Part shown: in pieces, positions 53,494 to 62,598 of the stretch
Layout: each line of letters starts with the position of its first letter
Position numbering within the stretch: position 1 is the stretch's first letter
Assembly: GCA_018402525.1 (NCBI GenBank)
Contig: JAGYIR010000012.1
Location: forward strand, 1-64,000
Reading direction: 5' to 3'
DNA length: 64,000 nt
DNA from: Crocinitomicaceae bacterium
GTDB taxonomy: Bacteria; Bacteroidota; Bacteroidia; Flavobacteriales_D; Crocinitomicaceae
Made by a program: the position numbers and the translations under genes
Notes under the pieces: model-generated
What the model was told of the DNA's origin: nothing
The model's input: only the letters and a program-made list of their open reading frames with translations
Database searches by the model: none

Positions 53494-54648
53494 ATGAGCG
53501 CAAATTATACCGTTGACTTATTGGAAGAATTGGATAGTATATCCAAGATTCATACTTTACACCGTCCAGACATTGACGGAATCATGCATGAATTTTCAAA
53601 ACGAATCGTCATTCCTCTTAAGATAGAACGGATAAGTGCTTGGCTATTTAATGCGGAAAAATCAGCAATGATTTCGATAGGTGAATATGACACTCGGACG
53701 ACTGATTTTCAAAAAAACTCATCCTTACCTTATGCGAGTTACAGAAAGTACATCGATCACCTTCATGAAAATAAAATTTTGATTTCTTCGAATGTTCTGA
53801 CAGATCCACGGCTCGATGAATTGGTAGTACCTTATTCAATTCCAAATGGTGTAATCTCGTTAATGGATATTCCTTTGCGTATGCACGGTGAGCTGATAGG
53901 AGTTCTTTGCTTTGAGAAGACTGGAAATACAGAACGCGTTTTCACAGATAAAGATCAATTTTTCGCGCTTAGCATTAGTAATGTATTTTCATCTGTTTTG
54001 GAAGCGCGAAAGCGAAGGATTTTGCAAATTAAGTTGGATAAGGAGCTTGAACAAAGAGAATTATTATTAAAGGAATTGAAGCACCGAATCAAGAATAATT
54101 TGTCAGTAGTTTCCAGCCTTATTCGCCTTCAGTCTGAGCGCTCCAAGGATACGTTTCACAAAGAACTCTTCTTGGATTGTAACAACCGCGTCGAGTCGAT
54201 TTCATCCATTTATGATTTAATTTACAAAACGGACAACATTCAAGTTGTAAACTTTCAGCACTACATTTCAGCCATAATAGAAAAAACAAAGGATTATTTT
54301 CAAACGCAATTCAGTTTTATAGATGTCGATTACACCTTGCCGAATTTTCAAATTGATTTTGACGTGGCCGTTCCTATAGCTTTAATCATCAATGAGGTGG
54401 TTACAAATTCGTACAAACATGCATTTATAGAAAAGGAAAAGGGGGAAATTAGAATTACAGCAGTCCTCAACGGAACCGAGCTGACTATTATGGTGCACGA
54501 TGATGGCATAGGTTTTTCTCAGCTTCCTGTGAATGATTCCCTAGGTATGAGCATTGTAGATGGTTTGGTTTCGCAAATCGGTGGTAACTATTCTTACACT
54601 GGAGAAGACGGAAGTACTTTTAAAATGTGTGTTTCTATCGTTGAATAG
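53494..54648 (+). CDS. GAF-domain sensor histidine kinase (HisKA_2 type)
   Basis: A 384-residue soluble protein. Residues about 15-175 form a GAF-type sensor (IVIPLKIERISAWLFNAEKS, VISLMDIPLRMHGELIGVLC). The dimerisation/phospho-acceptor segment is LLLKELKHRIKNNLSVVSSL, the HisKA_2 form with His in KHRIKNN. The ATPase has NEVVTNSYKHAF (N box) and DDGIGFSQL (G1). No transmembrane segment exists, so the signal is probably cytoplasmic. No response regulator is adjacent; it is orphan in this window. Confidence 0.85.
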   Translation: MSANYTVDLLEELDSISKIHTLHRPDIDGIMHEFSKRIVIPLKIERISAWLFNAEKSAMISIGEYDTRTTDFQKNSSLPYASYRKYIDHLHENKILISSNVLTDPRLDELVVPYSIPNGVISLMDIPLRMHGELIGVLCFEKTGNTERVFTDKDQFFALSISNVFSSVLEARKRRILQIKLDKELEQRELLLKELKHRIKNNLSVVSSLIRLQSERSKDTFHKELFLDCNNRVESISSIYDLIYKTDNIQVVNFQHYISAIIEKTKDYFQTQFSFIDVDYTLPNFQIDFDVAVPIALIINEVVTNSYKHAFIEKEKGEIRITAVLNGTELTIMVHDDGIGFSQLPVNDSLGMSIVDGLVSQIGGNYSYTGEDGSTFKMCVSIVE

Positions 54649-54714
54649 ACGAGACGTTCAGAAAATTGTTTACTTTGCTACTTTCATTTAGTAGAAGGTA
54701 AAAGAGTAGAACAC

Positions 54715-55623
54715 ATGTGGAAGATTACAATTTTTTTAATAGGGACTTTGATAGTTGTTCCAATTCTAGCGTTTAATTACGACAGCGCACCAACTGATTT
54801 TCAAACATCCATTATTTGGTCGGTGGTAACTTCATATATCATCCTTGCCGGTTTGTGCTTTGTTGTGAGTACTATTACTCACAATTTCAGTCAGGTAGAT
54901 AAACTTTGGAGTATTGCCCCCATCGTTTACGCATGGCAAATTGCTTATTTAGCTGGTTGGGAGCCAAGGTTGATTTTGATTGCAGTTCTTATTTCTATTT
55001 GGGGAGCTCGATTGACTTACAATTTTGGGCGTAGAGGAGGATATTCCTGGAGATTTTGGGAAGGAGATGAGGATTACCGTTGGGCCGTTTTACGAGCGAA
55101 ACCAGAATTTCAAGCGAAGTGGAAATGGGTACTTTTCAATTTGCTTTTTATTAGCTTCTACCAAATGGGATTGGTTTTGATTATCGTTTTTCCAATGATA
55201 AAATCCATCAACGGAGGTGCTTTAACATGGGTGGATTATTTACTGGCGACCTTAGTAGTATTCTTTGTAGGGATTGAGTTTATAGCCGATCAACAACAAT
55301 ATGATTTCCAAACAGAGAAATACAAAAGAATAAATGCCAATGAACCGTTGGAAGAATATGCAGATGGATTTGTAAAAACGGGACTTTGGAGCATTGTGAG
55401 ACATCCTAATTATGCCGCCGAGCAAAGTGTTTGGATAACGATCTATTTCTTTTCAGTTGTTGCGACAGGCGTATGGGCCAATTGGTCAATTATTGGTGCG
55501 GTTTTGCTGGTGCTCCTCTTTTATGGAAGTTCTAATTTTAGTGAAGAGATTACCGCCAATAAATATCCGAAATACAAAGAATATCAGAAGAAAGTAGCTC
55601 GGTTTATTCCATTTTTAAAGTAA
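54715..55623 (+). CDS. DUF1295/steroid 5-alpha-reductase-like membrane protein
   Basis: A 302-residue membrane protein with about six helices (ITIFLIGTLIVVPILAF, SIIWSVVTSYIILAGLCFVV). DKLWSIAPIVYAWQI and GARLTYNFGRRGGYSWRFWE are DUF1295 hallmarks. The C-terminal TGLWSIVRHPNYAAEQSVW is the NADPH-binding end shared with steroid reductases and isoprenylcysteine methyltransferases. It probably reduces or modifies a lipid. It lies 21 bases upstream of an SDR gene, perhaps the same pathway. Confidence 0.8.
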   Translation: MWKITIFLIGTLIVVPILAFNYDSAPTDFQTSIIWSVVTSYIILAGLCFVVSTITHNFSQVDKLWSIAPIVYAWQIAYLAGWEPRLILIAVLISIWGARLTYNFGRRGGYSWRFWEGDEDYRWAVLRAKPEFQAKWKWVLFNLLFISFYQMGLVLIIVFPMIKSINGGALTWVDYLLATLVVFFVGIEFIADQQQYDFQTEKYKRINANEPLEEYADGFVKTGLWSIVRHPNYAAEQSVWITIYFFSVVATGVWANWSIIGAVLLVLLFYGSSNFSEEITANKYPKYKEYQKKVARFIPFLK

Positions 55624-55644
55624 ATTGTTCAATTTAAAATTCAA

Positions 55645-56397
55645 ATGAAAAAAACAGCGTTCATTACAGGTGCGACGAGTGGAATTGGTCGTGCAACAGC
55701 TAAACGACTAGCACAAGACGGATTTCAATTGGTCATTTGTGGAAGACGTCAAGAACGACTGGATGAGCTTCAAGAAGAATTGGGCGCTTTGACTGAAGTC
55801 TACAGTTTAAATTTTGATGTCAGAGATAAAGAGGCAGTTTTCAAAGCAGTTGAACGAATTCCTTCGGAATTTGCCAAGATTGAAGTTCTAATTAACAATG
55901 CTGGTAATGCACATGGATTAGATCCCATTGAGAACGGTTCACTCGAAGATTGGGATGCTATGATTGATATCAATGTAAAGGGATTGCTCTACGTTTCCAA
56001 AGCAATTATTCCCAAAATGATTGCACAGCAATCAGGACATATTATCAATATTGGTTCGACGGCGGCAAAGGAAGTTTACCCAAATGGGAATGTATACTGC
56101 GCAAGTAAACATGCCGTCGATGCCCTGAATCAGGGTATGAGGATCGATTTGAATCAATACGGAATTCGTGTGGGAGGTATTCATCCTGGAATGGTAGAAA
56201 CGGAATTCAGCGAAGTGCGCTTTAAAGGTGATAAGGAAAGAGCCGAGAAAGTATATCATGGGTTTCAACCGTTGTGCGCAGAAGATATTGCCGATATAAT
56301 TCACTTTGTGGTAACTCGACCTTACCATGTCAATATCGCAGATTTAGTTGTTATGTCAACAGCGCAAGCAAGCAGTACAATTGTTAAAAAGGATTGA
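55645..56397 (+). CDS. SDR-family oxidoreductase (YdfG-like)
   Basis: A 250-residue classical SDR. FITGATSGIGRATAKRL binds the cofactor and CGRRQERLDEL suggests NADP(H). The catalytic Ser is in IINIGSTAAKEVYP, and Tyr/Lys in VYCASKHAVDAL. GGIHPGMVETEFSEVRFKGD is typical of the YdfG/serine-dehydrogenase-like group, which acts on hydroxy acids. It follows the DUF1295 gene closely. Confidence 0.85.
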   Translation: MKKTAFITGATSGIGRATAKRLAQDGFQLVICGRRQERLDELQEELGALTEVYSLNFDVRDKEAVFKAVERIPSEFAKIEVLINNAGNAHGLDPIENGSLEDWDAMIDINVKGLLYVSKAIIPKMIAQQSGHIINIGSTAAKEVYPNGNVYCASKHAVDALNQGMRIDLNQYGIRVGGIHPGMVETEFSEVRFKGDKERAEKVYHGFQPLCAEDIADIIHFVVTRPYHVNIADLVVMSTAQASSTIVKKD

Positions 56398-56510
56398 TCG
56401 ACCAATACTTCCTTTTCCACCGTTCACCGAAAAATGGCTACAGTTCACCTATTTTCACTTTTTATTAGTGGAGTTGCTCTGTACATTTGGTTCAACAAAA
56501 ACAAGGTATT

Positions 56511-57251
56511 ATGAACTTTACAACAACACGCAGACCATTACGCCACCAAAAAGCAAAAGTGCTAGCAGGCGTATTATTAATTTTATTCGGAGTATTGTTT
56601 CTAGCAGAAAGAATGGGAGCTCCAATCCCTGATTGGGTGGTTTCTTGGAAGACAGCTTTAATCGCTATTGGAGTTGTGACATTGTACAAGCACTATTGGC
56701 AAAAAATGTGGGGATTTGTCCTAATTATCGTCGGTGGGGTGTTTCTCTTGAATGATTTTATTCCAGGTGCCATTGATAGGAACCTATTTTTCCCAATCAT
56801 AGTCATATTGTTTGGAGTGGTGACGCTTGTCAAAGGAACAAATCTTTTTCAAAAAAAAAAGTCAGGAAGTCAACATGTGATGTTTGAAACTACTGACGAT
56901 TTGTCTTCTGACGAATTTGTGGAAACATCAACTTACTTTGGAGGTACTAAAAAGAACGTGGTGAGTAAAACCTTCAAAGGAGGAAATTTTGTGACCGCAT
57001 TTGGAGGAACTGAAGTCAACTTGACAAAAGCTGAGGTGGAACACCCCATAGAAATTAAGAGCAACACGGCCTTTGGTGAATTGAAGTTGATTGTACCATC
57101 GCACTGGCAGGTGAGATCCGAAGTTACTTGCATGTTTGGTGGAGTTGATGACAGTCGGTCTACAGCAAGTGAGTTGGGACAAGATGACAGAAAAATTGTT
57201 ACCTTAACTGGAAACTGTCTCTTCGGTGAAGTCAAAGTGATTAGCTATTAA
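56511..57251 (+). CDS. LiaF-like transmembrane protein
   Basis: From the ATG at 56511 (MNFTTTRRPLRHQKAK) the protein is 246 residues; eight more codons are open upstream. Four hydrophobic helices come first (VLAGVLLILFGVLFLAERM, WGFVLIIVGGVFLL, LFFPIIVILFGVVTLVKG). The C-terminal beta domain (STYFGGTKKNVVSKTFKGGN, VTAFGGTEVNLTKAEVEHPI, CLFGEVKVISY) matches the LiaF/DUF2154 pattern. LiaF proteins restrain histidine kinases. Its TAA overlaps the ATG of a LytS-type kinase, which fits a regulatory trio. A TACATTTG promoter element lies at 56482-56489. Confidence 0.8.
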   Translation: MNFTTTRRPLRHQKAKVLAGVLLILFGVLFLAERMGAPIPDWVVSWKTALIAIGVVTLYKHYWQKMWGFVLIIVGGVFLLNDFIPGAIDRNLFFPIIVILFGVVTLVKGTNLFQKKKSGSQHVMFETTDDLSSDEFVETSTYFGGTKKNVVSKTFKGGNFVTAFGGTEVNLTKAEVEHPIEIKSNTAFGELKLIVPSHWQVRSEVTCMFGGVDDSRSTASELGQDDRKIVTLTGNCLFGEVKVISY

Positions 57252-58291
57252 TGCAAAATAACCCACATATGTATTCATTTACAGCGAGAATAACTGTTCT
57301 TGCTGTATTTGCGTTTTGCAGTGTACTTTATTTCGCATTTATGCAAAGCATTGGGTTATCAAAACTCAACGCTGCAATTGATAGCATTTCACTCTTTATA
57401 TTGATAGCTGGGTTTGGTGCACTCATTCGTTTGATTCAAAATTATTTTCATTCGAAATCTCCTTTGAATTTGCCGAATATGAGCACGATTGTACTTTTTG
57501 GAACGCTATTAATGTTGGTGAACCATTTTAGTTCATTGTATTTCTTTTCGGGCGAGGCCGATCAGACCCACATTCTTCGCTATGCTTTTTTGCCAAAATC
57601 CATTTTTATACTGTTTTTACTAGCGTTGATCTTAATCTACCAATGGTCTAGGAAGCAGAAAACGGAAATGGAACGCATCAATCAACGAACGATTGAAAAA
57701 GAGCGTGAAGCACTGAAAATTCAATTGAATAGTTTGCAGCAGCAGTTTCAACCACATTTTTTATTTAACAGTTTGAACTCGATTAATGCATTAACAATTA
57801 GCAATCCCGCAGAAGCACAACGCATGATCCAATTGCTTTCGGAGTTCATGCGAGGTAACATTCGAGAAAATCAGGCTGAGTTGGTTCCACTCCAAGAGGA
57901 AATTCGTCACTTACAGTTGTATACTGATATTGAAAAGGTACGTTTTGGAGATCGTCTAAGTATTGTATACGATATTTCAAAAGAATTGCTGGATTACAAC
58001 CTTCCCCATTTGATTTTACAGCCAATGATTGAAAATGCTATCAAATATGGATTGTATGGCAGTATCGATGCTGTGGAAATTCAGATTGCTGCCTTTCTCG
58101 ATGGAAATCAACTCGTAATTCGCATGAGCAATCCATTTGACCCGACCACAAGCGCTGGAGCGAAGGGCACAGGCTATGGACTGCAATCCATCGAAAAGAA
58201 AATGCAACTTATTTATCGCCAAGCTAATTTACTCAGTATTCAACAAAATGAAAGCGTTTTTAGCACTGAATTGAAGATTCCACAACTATGA
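57251..58291 (+). CDS. LytS-type sensor histidine kinase
   Basis: A 346-residue protein with four or so membrane helices (ITVLAVFAFCSVLYFAFM, LFILIAGFGALIRLI, STIVLFGTLLMLVNHF, SIFILFLLALILIYQW). A coiled linker (EMERINQRTIEKEREALKIQ) leads to the His_kinase domain, with the acceptor His in FQPHFLFNSLNSINAL, and the N box LILQPMIENAIKYG. It starts within the stop of the LiaF-like gene and overlaps the response regulator by four bases (ATGA), giving a tightly coupled signalling unit. Confidence 0.88.
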   Translation: MQNNPHMYSFTARITVLAVFAFCSVLYFAFMQSIGLSKLNAAIDSISLFILIAGFGALIRLIQNYFHSKSPLNLPNMSTIVLFGTLLMLVNHFSSLYFFSGEADQTHILRYAFLPKSIFILFLLALILIYQWSRKQKTEMERINQRTIEKEREALKIQLNSLQQQFQPHFLFNSLNSINALTISNPAEAQRMIQLLSEFMRGNIRENQAELVPLQEEIRHLQLYTDIEKVRFGDRLSIVYDISKELLDYNLPHLILQPMIENAIKYGLYGSIDAVEIQIAAFLDGNQLVIRMSNPFDPTTSAGAKGTGYGLQSIEKKMQLIYRQANLLSIQQNESVFSTELKIPQL

Positions 58292-59025
58292 AGAAGGTAA
58301 TTATCATCGACGACGAACCACTGGCACGCTCTATCGTAATGTCTTATTTAGCGAATTATAGTGAAATTGAAATCGTAGCCGAATGTAACAACGGTTTTGA
58401 AGGTGTGAAAGCCATTGCCGAATACCAACCCGATTTATTGTTTTTGGACATTCAAATGCCTAAGATCAATGGGTTTGAAATGTTGGAGTTGTTGGACGAG
58501 CATCCGTCTGTAATTTTCACCACCGCATTTGACGAGTACGCCATTAAAGCTTTTGAGGCTTCAGCGGTCGATTATTTGCTCAAACCATTTACCAAAGAAC
58601 GATTCGATAAAGCGATGGAAAAATGGTTGCAGTTCGAAGGGAAATTGGGCGATAAAGTTCCCCAAATAGCTGAAATCACACAAAAGCAACCGGATGAGGG
58701 GTTACGAATTGTGGTGAAGGACGGCGGAACAATTCAGATTATTCCAACATCCGACGTAGTGTACATCGAAGCGTATGATGATTATGTGAAAATTCATACT
58801 GTTCAACGTTATTTTTTGAAAAAGAAGACAATGAATTATTACGAGCAGGCCCTTAACTCAAAAGATTTCATTCGCATACATCGTTCTTTCATCATCAATG
58901 TCAATTATTTAACGCGCATTGATGCATTTGAAAAAAACAGTTACAGAGCCACAATGACCAATCAGGCGCAAGTTCCCATCAGTAGAAGCGCTTACAGTGA
59001 TTTAAAGGAAATTCTAGGTGTATAA
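58288..59025 (+). CDS. LytTR-family response regulator
   Basis: A 245-residue protein. The receiver domain has the acidic pair in IIDDEP, phospho-Asp in LLFLDIQMPKINGFEML, and the switch Thr/Lys in FTTAFDEYA and YLLKPF. The C-terminal LytTR DNA-binding domain has VVYIEAYDDYVKIHT, FIRIHRSFIINVNYL and ISRSAYSDLKEIL. It is the partner of the LytS-type kinase just upstream. Target promoters are unknown. Confidence 0.9.
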   Translation: MKKVIIIDDEPLARSIVMSYLANYSEIEIVAECNNGFEGVKAIAEYQPDLLFLDIQMPKINGFEMLELLDEHPSVIFTTAFDEYAIKAFEASAVDYLLKPFTKERFDKAMEKWLQFEGKLGDKVPQIAEITQKQPDEGLRIVVKDGGTIQIIPTSDVVYIEAYDDYVKIHTVQRYFLKKKTMNYYEQALNSKDFIRIHRSFIINVNYLTRIDAFEKNSYRATMTNQAQVPISRSAYSDLKEILGV

Positions 59026-59094
59026 ATGTGATCAAAGTCATTATTTAACGCTGTTATTATTCCTACATTTGAGCAGACGCTTTAATTTATTGGA

Positions 59095-60048
59095 ATGACA
59101 AGGGAAGAATTACTAAAGGCAATTGATGAGAAATATGCGGCAATGGGGCAGAATCCAGATGTACACCTGTCGGGATTGTTGCATGCTGAACCAATCACTT
59201 ACTGGGATTACATTCAAGTCGATGCGCTATTAGGGTTGCAGTCGCAGCGGACAGTTCTCAAGGACGAAATGGTGTTCATCATGTACCATCAAATCAATGA
59301 AATTTTGTTCAAGATGATTCTTTGGGAGATTGATCAAGTAGCGTACGAAGATCCAATTTCGACGGAGAAATTCTCGAAACATTTGGACAGAGTAAGTCGC
59401 TATTTTGATATGCTTTCCAATTCATTTACCATTATGGGCGACGGAATGGACGTCGATCAATACATGAAATTTAGAGATACGCTGACTCCGGCAAGTGGGT
59501 TCCAAAGCGCACAATACCGCAAAATTGAATTTGCTTCTACGGAATTAATTAATTTAATAGATTTTAGGTTCAGAAAAACTATAGATAGAAATACACCTTA
59601 TACACATGCTTACGATCATTTGTATTGGCAAGCAGCTGGGGTAGATCATGCGACAGGAAAACGAAACAAATTGATCGCGAATTTTGACAAGCGTTACAAA
59701 GAAGAGTTTTTGATTTTCATGCAAGAATACAATACCATCAACTTGTGGACGAAGTTCAAGGCGCTTCCAGTTGAGGATCAAAAGAATGTGCAGTTGGTGA
59801 ATGCCATGCGTCATTACGATCATACTGTAAACGTAAAATGGGTGATGCACCATTTAAATGCGGCCAAGAAATATTTGAACAGCGGCGAGACTTCTGCTGA
59901 GGCCACTGGTGGAAGTGAATGGCAAAAGTACATGCACCCGCGTTACCAACGACGCATTTTCTTCCCTGAGTTGTGGACCCCTGATGAGCTAGAGAACTGG
60001 GGTGTAGACAATTTGGAGGAGCATAAAGTGCTAACTCATGTAGATTAA
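59095..60048 (+). CDS. kynA: Tryptophan 2,3-dioxygenase
   Basis: A 317-residue protein, close to the bacterial family length. Recognised blocks are HLSGLLHAEPITYWDYIQVD (start of the heme domain), MVFIMYHQINEILFKMILWE, RDTLTPASGFQSAQYRKIEF (substrate-binding region) and RHYDHTVNVKWVMHHL. It opens the indole ring of tryptophan to N-formylkynurenine using heme iron. No other kynurenine gene is adjacent. Confidence 0.88.
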   Translation: MTREELLKAIDEKYAAMGQNPDVHLSGLLHAEPITYWDYIQVDALLGLQSQRTVLKDEMVFIMYHQINEILFKMILWEIDQVAYEDPISTEKFSKHLDRVSRYFDMLSNSFTIMGDGMDVDQYMKFRDTLTPASGFQSAQYRKIEFASTELINLIDFRFRKTIDRNTPYTHAYDHLYWQAAGVDHATGKRNKLIANFDKRYKEEFLIFMQEYNTINLWTKFKALPVEDQKNVQLVNAMRHYDHTVNVKWVMHHLNAAKKYLNSGETSAEATGGSEWQKYMHPRYQRRIFFPELWTPDELENWGVDNLEEHKVLTHVD

Positions 60049-60072
60049 CTATTTTTGTAAAAAAGGAAGTAC

Positions 60073-60555
60073 ATGATAGAAGTTGGAATTATAATGGGCA
60101 GTGCATCGGATTTACCCGTAATGCAAGAAGCAGCGGATATGTTGGATGAGTTGAAAATCGGTTATGAAATCAACATTGTTTCTGCGCACAGAACTCCAGA
60201 GCTCATGTTCGAGTATGCTAAATCTGCTCACACCAGAGGTTTAAAAGTCATCATTGCTGGTGCTGGTGGTGCTGCGCATCTTCCTGGGATGACTGCTTCC
60301 TTAACTCCATTACCTGTGATCGGAGTTCCTGTGAAATCAAGCAACTCCATCGACGGTTGGGATAGTATTCTTTCTATTTTACAAATGCCAGGTGGAATTC
60401 CAGTTGCGACCGTAGCGCTCAATGGTGCAAAGAATGCGGGAATTTTAGCAGCGAAAATCATTGGTGCATCCAATCCAGAAGTCCTTGCAAGAATGTCAAC
60501 GTATATGGAAGAACTAAAGGAGAAAGTCCTTAAGTCGGCATCAGAATTGAAATAA
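60073..60555 (+). CDS. purE: N5-carboxyaminoimidazole ribonucleotide mutase
   Basis: A 160-residue protein, full length for class I PurE. GIIMGSASDLPVMQEA binds phosphate, VSAHRTPELMFEYA holds the catalytic His, and IAGAGGAAHLPGMTASLTPL and GVPVKSSNSIDGWDSILSIL complete the site. It converts N5-CAIR to CAIR in purine synthesis. It follows kynA by 24 bases. The usual partner purK is not in the window. Confidence 0.93.
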   Translation: MIEVGIIMGSASDLPVMQEAADMLDELKIGYEINIVSAHRTPELMFEYAKSAHTRGLKVIIAGAGGAAHLPGMTASLTPLPVIGVPVKSSNSIDGWDSILSILQMPGGIPVATVALNGAKNAGILAAKIIGASNPEVLARMSTYMEELKEKVLKSASELK

Positions 60556-60557
60556 AC

Positions 60558-61346
60558 TTATTCCTTCTTTTTTTTCTCAACATAATGATAGCGGTACGTT
60601 GGTGCGTTTCTGTCATTCTCCTCATTTTCAGCTGCTTTTCTTCGTTCTTCTTCCAATCGTATTCGTTCGTTCAATTCACCTTCAAAGTCAGGTGGTTCGA
60701 TCCCTAGTTCTTTCTCGATTTCAAATTGATATTTTGGTGATTGCGGTCCTTTTTTACGGTAAACGAAAGCTAAAATCATACCTGATAACAATCCCATTAA
60801 GTGTCCCTCCCAGGAAACATGCGGTTCCATTGGAAATACGCCCCAAATCAAACTTCCGTAGACAAATGCGACGAATAATGAAATTGCCTGAAGTGGTAAG
60901 TATTTTCTGAGTACGCCGGAGGTGAATAAAAATCCAGCCATTGCATAGATAACACCACTCATTCCTATGTGAAAACTAAAATTGTTTTCAGCAAAAACCC
61001 ACACGCCAATTCCTGTAAAAATCCAAGAGAGCAAGAACACACGCCCCGCAATTGAACGGTAGTAATAGACAATCGCACCTAATAAAATGGCTGTTGGCAT
61101 CGAGTTGTTGATGAGGTGTTCAATTTCTGTTTTGGAGTGAATCAGTGGCATGAATATAATTCCTTTCAAACTTGATACATCATGTGGTTTGACACCAAAC
61201 TTGTAAAAATCGGTGGTTGGAAACAAGTGATCTGCCCAGAAAACAAGCCATAGTACAATTAAGACGAGCAATGGATAGACCACGGCTTCCTTTGTAGAAC
61301 CGAAAGGATGTGCGTTTTTCATAGAAATGGTTTTGTCAAAAGACAT
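60558..61346 (-). CDS. Rhomboid-family intramembrane serine protease
   Basis: A 262-residue membrane protein. The catalytic Ser is in FHIGMSGVIYAMAG (GxSG) and the His in WEGHLMGLLSGM, the rhomboid dyad. About six hydrophobic helices surround them (VVYPLLVLIVLWLVFWA, VFLLSWIFTGIGVWVF). A charged cytoplasmic tail (ERIRLEEERRKAAENEE) ends it. The start may be eight codons later at MKNAHPFG. Substrates are unknown. It converges on purE with two bases between stops. Confidence 0.85.
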   Translation of the reverse strand: MSFDKTISMKNAHPFGSTKEAVVYPLLVLIVLWLVFWADHLFPTTDFYKFGVKPHDVSSLKGIIFMPLIHSKTEIEHLINNSMPTAILLGAIVYYYRSIAGRVFLLSWIFTGIGVWVFAENNFSFHIGMSGVIYAMAGFLFTSGVLRKYLPLQAISLFVAFVYGSLIWGVFPMEPHVSWEGHLMGLLSGMILAFVYRKKGPQSPKYQFEIEKELGIEPPDFEGELNERIRLEEERRKAAENEENDRNAPTYRYHYVEKKKKE

Positions 61347-61419
61347 GCCTTGTTTATTTGGGTGACAACATGACAGCTAATTAGTGATTTCAATCTTCAA
61401 ATAATTGTAAATTTGTAGT

Positions 61420-61923
61420 ATGGATGAGATTGTAAATCGAGTAAAGGAGAGTGGTTTAATTTCCATTGATTTGGCTTCGTTTAAGCCAACGATGGTAATT
61501 GAAGCCATTGACATTGCTGATGTTTTATGGCAACGATTGGTATTGAAGGAAAAGGACTTTAGAACGTGGATCAAGGAACATGACTGGTCGAAATATTCGG
61601 GTAAGGCAGTCTTCGTGCATTGTTCTGAAGATGCTATCGTTCCGACTTGGGCATATATGCTCATTGGTTCACAATTGGAAGAAGTGACACCACATTACAT
61701 CATTGGCACAAAAATCGATTTGGAAAAAATGTTGATTCAACAACGTATCGCTTCAGAAGATCGCACGAAATACCAAGATGGCCGGATTATAATCAAAGGC
61801 TGTGCGGACATTTCAGCACCAGCATTTGCGATGTCAGAATTGGTCCGTCATCTGCAACCTGTAGCAAAGAGTATCATGTACGGTGAACCGTGTTCGACAG
61901 TTCCAGTTTTTAAGCGAAAATAA
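61420..61923 (+). CDS. DUF2480-family protein
   Basis: A 167-residue cytoplasmic protein. MDEIVNRVKESGLISIDLAS, FRTWIKEHDWSKYSGKAVFV, HCSEDAIVPTWAYMLI and IIIKGCADISAPAFAMSELV match DUF2480 as I know it from Bacteroidota. The conserved Cys and His suggest metal binding, which is not proven. It is a single gene between the rhomboid and a convergent deacetylase. Confidence 0.8.
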   Translation: MDEIVNRVKESGLISIDLASFKPTMVIEAIDIADVLWQRLVLKEKDFRTWIKEHDWSKYSGKAVFVHCSEDAIVPTWAYMLIGSQLEEVTPHYIIGTKIDLEKMLIQQRIASEDRTKYQDGRIIIKGCADISAPAFAMSELVRHLQPVAKSIMYGEPCSTVPVFKRK

Positions 61924-61968
61924 GGAATTGGACCTTATAAAAGGATGTCAATTTTAATCTACTTTTGT

Positions 61969-62580
61969 TCAATCCAAAATAACATCAAAGCGATATCCTT
62001 TGGATTGAAGTAATTCGATTAAAGCAGGAAGTAATTCCTTTATTCGAATTTCTACTTTCTCATTGTCATGGAGCACCAGAATATCGCCAGGTTTTATTTT
62101 TTCCGCTCTTTTAAGAATTATTTCAACTGATCTGCGTTGATCAAAATCATAGGACAGCCATGACCACATGACGATGTGGTACTTTTTTCGAATTGGGGAG
62201 ATAAATGAAAGTGGTAACCGACCATAAGGTGGGCGAAACAACGTTGTACTTGTAAATGGTGCTGCTTCTTCAATGGACTGCAAATACCCTTTTTTTGATG
62301 TGTTTGTGCCTTTCTCGTGGCGCATGGTGTGATTTCCAATAGAATGACCTTGGGCACGGATGCTTTCCATAAGCTCAGGGTAGTTTTTTGCATTGTTGCC
62401 TACGCAGAAGAACGTCGCTTGTGCATGGTAGTGTTCTAAGGTTGAAAGAATCCACGGTGTTAATGTTGGAGTGGGACCATCATCGAACGTGAGGTATACG
62501 GTGTCTTTAGACGAAAAGCCCCAAATCTTTCGAGGAAACATCCATCGAAAAATTTGGGGAGTTCTAAATAACTGCATCAC
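61969..62580 (-). CDS. Polysaccharide deacetylase (NodB-type)
   Basis: A 203-residue protein. VYLTFDDGPTPTLTPWIL carries the first catalytic Asp and the metal Asp. SIGNHTMRHEKG supplies the HxxxH metal site, FRPPYGRLPLSFISPI the third motif, MWSWLSYDFDQRR and ILVLHDNEKVE the later ones. It lacks a clear signal peptide (MMQLFRTPQIFRWMFPRKIW), so its location is uncertain. Likely substrates are chitin-like or peptidoglycan-type sugars. Confidence 0.85.
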   Translation of the reverse strand: MMQLFRTPQIFRWMFPRKIWGFSSKDTVYLTFDDGPTPTLTPWILSTLEHYHAQATFFCVGNNAKNYPELMESIRAQGHSIGNHTMRHEKGTNTSKKGYLQSIEEAAPFTSTTLFRPPYGRLPLSFISPIRKKYHIVMWSWLSYDFDQRRSVEIILKRAEKIKPGDILVLHDNEKVEIRIKELLPALIELLQSKGYRFDVILD

Positions 62581-62598
62581 AAATGCGTCAGTTGTTGA